Positions 31,130 to 32,157 of a DNA stretch of 32,157 nucleotides are shown here, piece after piece (positions within the stretch are counted from its first letter, which is position 1; each line of letters opens with the position of its first letter). Below the pieces are notes generated by a model, which had not been told where the DNA came from, searched no databases, and saw only the letters and a list, made by a program, of their open reading frames with translations. Source of the stretch: Welwitschia mirabilis (taxonomy: Eukaryota; Gnetophyta; Gnetopsida; Welwitschiales); NCBI GenBank assembly GCA_051453625.1, contig JBOZIK010000001.1, positions 69,210,537 to 69,242,693 of the forward strand. The letters are read 5' to 3'. A program made the translations under genes and the position numbers.

Positions 31130-31560
31130 TCTATTTTATGCCATCTATTCTACAACCACTGCATTAGATAACTTGATCTCTTTCTTAAAATGATGTAGAC
31201 TAATTTCTATTATCCATTTTCTAGAATAATTTGTAGCATCTATAGTAGGCATCAAAGTTATTCCTAAAATTACTACAAGGTATCTTCCTAAGTTTTCATT
31301 ATTAAATAATCTATCAAGTAGATAAAGCCCTAGAGTTTGATGTGTATATCCTTTGGAACTTATTTTGGTGTTACTACTAAACCATCTACTAAGTACACTT
31401 TCCCTTGGTAAGGTATCAACTTTAGCTTTTCCAATTCACCATAATTTTCATAAGTTATCACATTAATGCTAGCTTCTATATCCACAAGAACTTATAATTT
31501 GAGTTTTTCATCAATTTTTATATCTACCATAGGTGTTCTTAGATTACTATACTTTTCATA
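31130..31560 (-). pseudogene. Aspartic protease of element E
   Basis: The frame reads LVDIEASINVITYENYGELE with the active-site codons at 31468-31482, then LIPYQGKVYLVDGLVVTPK, and later VVILGITLMPTIDATNYSRK and WIIEISLHHFKKEIKL. Retropepsins have D-T/S-G-A/S followed, at the end of the domain, by ILG. The Asp is kept, but the Gly after it is Glu (DIEAS), which should destroy the site. Several stops are present. Confidence 0.75.
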
Positions 31561-32157
31561 TTATTTATTTCAAAGAACGTGTATAGAGGTCCAAGAAACT
31601 TAATCTTTTATAACCATATCAATTCATTTTTTTTCCTTACTTTTCTTTCTCTCTCTTTGTTTTAAGTATACCTCTTCATTTGTTTCTAGTACATAGTTAC
31701 ATCTTTTATTAATTTAAAAGAGGTAATGATATTGTTGTATATTTTAAAGATTTTATTAAATATTCTATGTCTTCTTTAATTTTTTAATGTTTTGTTTGTT
31801 TACTTCTCATTAGCAAAGGTAGAGTATTCATTAATGCATGATCTACTTCTTTCTTCCCCACATCTTTTTTTCATCATCTAGAGAATGGTTTAAATTTATG
31901 TTATTCTCTTATGAGTTGTGTATCACATCTATCTCCTAAATTTAGTAGTCATTGTTTTATTAGTTGCTTTCATTGAATTTGGTTTAGCTTGAGCAGGAAT
32001 TCTCCCTTCTTTTTTCTCTACTTTTAATTTTTCTTTCATGTCTTTTGAATCTCTGTTTCTTTAATTCTTATAATAATCATGCTATTCTTGCCCTCTTGAA
32101 ATTACATATTTTGGTAAAGGCATTTCAAACCTACCTTTTCATTTTTTACTTTAGTAA
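31561..32157 (-). pseudogene. Probable gag 3' remnant of element E
   Basis: Lys/Glu-rich minus-strand frames (for example KDMKEKLKVEKKEGRIPAQA, then KPNSMKATNK) with many stops, upstream of the protease, where the end of gag is expected. No zinc knuckle or capsid motif is readable, so the assignment rests on position. Confidence 0.35.

Larger units (their letters stand above)
19585..32157 (-). mobile_element. Element E: decayed Ty3/gypsy element interrupted by a CACTA transposon
   Basis: Read from right to left, minus strand: gag remnants (32157-31600), protease (31560-31130), a spacer, RT N-terminal part (30790-30547), [CACTA insert 30546-22201], RT C-terminal part (22200-21600), RNase H (21600-21210), integrase zinc region (21100-20800), integrase core (20790-20460), integrase C-terminal part (20442-19585). 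The PR-RT-RH-IN order is that of Ty3/gypsy. LTRs are not seen in the window. Many stops and several frameshifts make it inactive. Gaps lie at 20070-20169 and 21160-21201. Confidence 0.85.

Overview
This window looks like a repeat-dense, gene-poor, strongly AT-rich stretch of a flowering-plant nuclear genome, assembled as a scaffold with nine N gaps. The evidence is a set of plant-type Ty3/gypsy LTR retrotransposons with a tRNA-Asp-type primer-binding site, a CACTA DNA transposon with the plant-type end CACTACAAGAAA, and two intron-separated exons of a Yellow-Stripe-Like (YSL) metal-nicotianamine transporter. I found no intact host gene, no RNA gene and no bacterial feature. The species cannot be told from the sequence.

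Layout. (1) 1-2720, minus strand: the 5' end of gypsy element C, with a protease fragment, a decayed gag, a leader, a primer-binding site and the start of an LTR that runs into a gap. (2) 3492-7815, plus strand: element A, 5'-truncated, with a decayed ORF, AT-rich 3' non-coding DNA and a 3' LTR. (3) 7816-8480 and 18038-18627, plus strand: the 3' tail and LTR of an older relative, D, split in two. (4) 8481-18037, minus strand: element B, complete with two LTRs and a primer-binding site, lying inside the LTR of D with a probable GTTTT target duplication. A and B are related and lie tail to tail, so about 10 kb forms an imperfect inverted repeat. (5) 18628-19365: AT-rich DNA and a compound microsatellite ending at a gap. 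(6) 19585-32157, minus strand: a second, decayed gypsy element E, whose reverse transcriptase is cut in two by (7) a CACTA-like transposon at 22201-30546. That transposon has palindromic subterminal repeats and carries the dead YSL fragment.

How the parts relate. C kept gag and protease. A and B lack any recognisable protease, RT or integrase and look like non-autonomous relatives using the same primer site and the same LTR family. B has one reading frame of about 589 codons interrupted only by stops. Its last 225 codons align without a gap to element A, and stops in one copy mostly face Gln or Trp codons in the other, so the ancestor very probably had an open frame there. A GC-richer palindromic repeat of about 40 bp (core GTCGTCC/GGACGAC, often decayed to GTCATCC/GGATGAC) recurs in the LTRs and leaders. 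Decay is dominated by changes that look like C-to-T, as expected of long-methylated heterochromatin. Three gaps lie exactly between duplicated flanks and are probably assembly artefacts.
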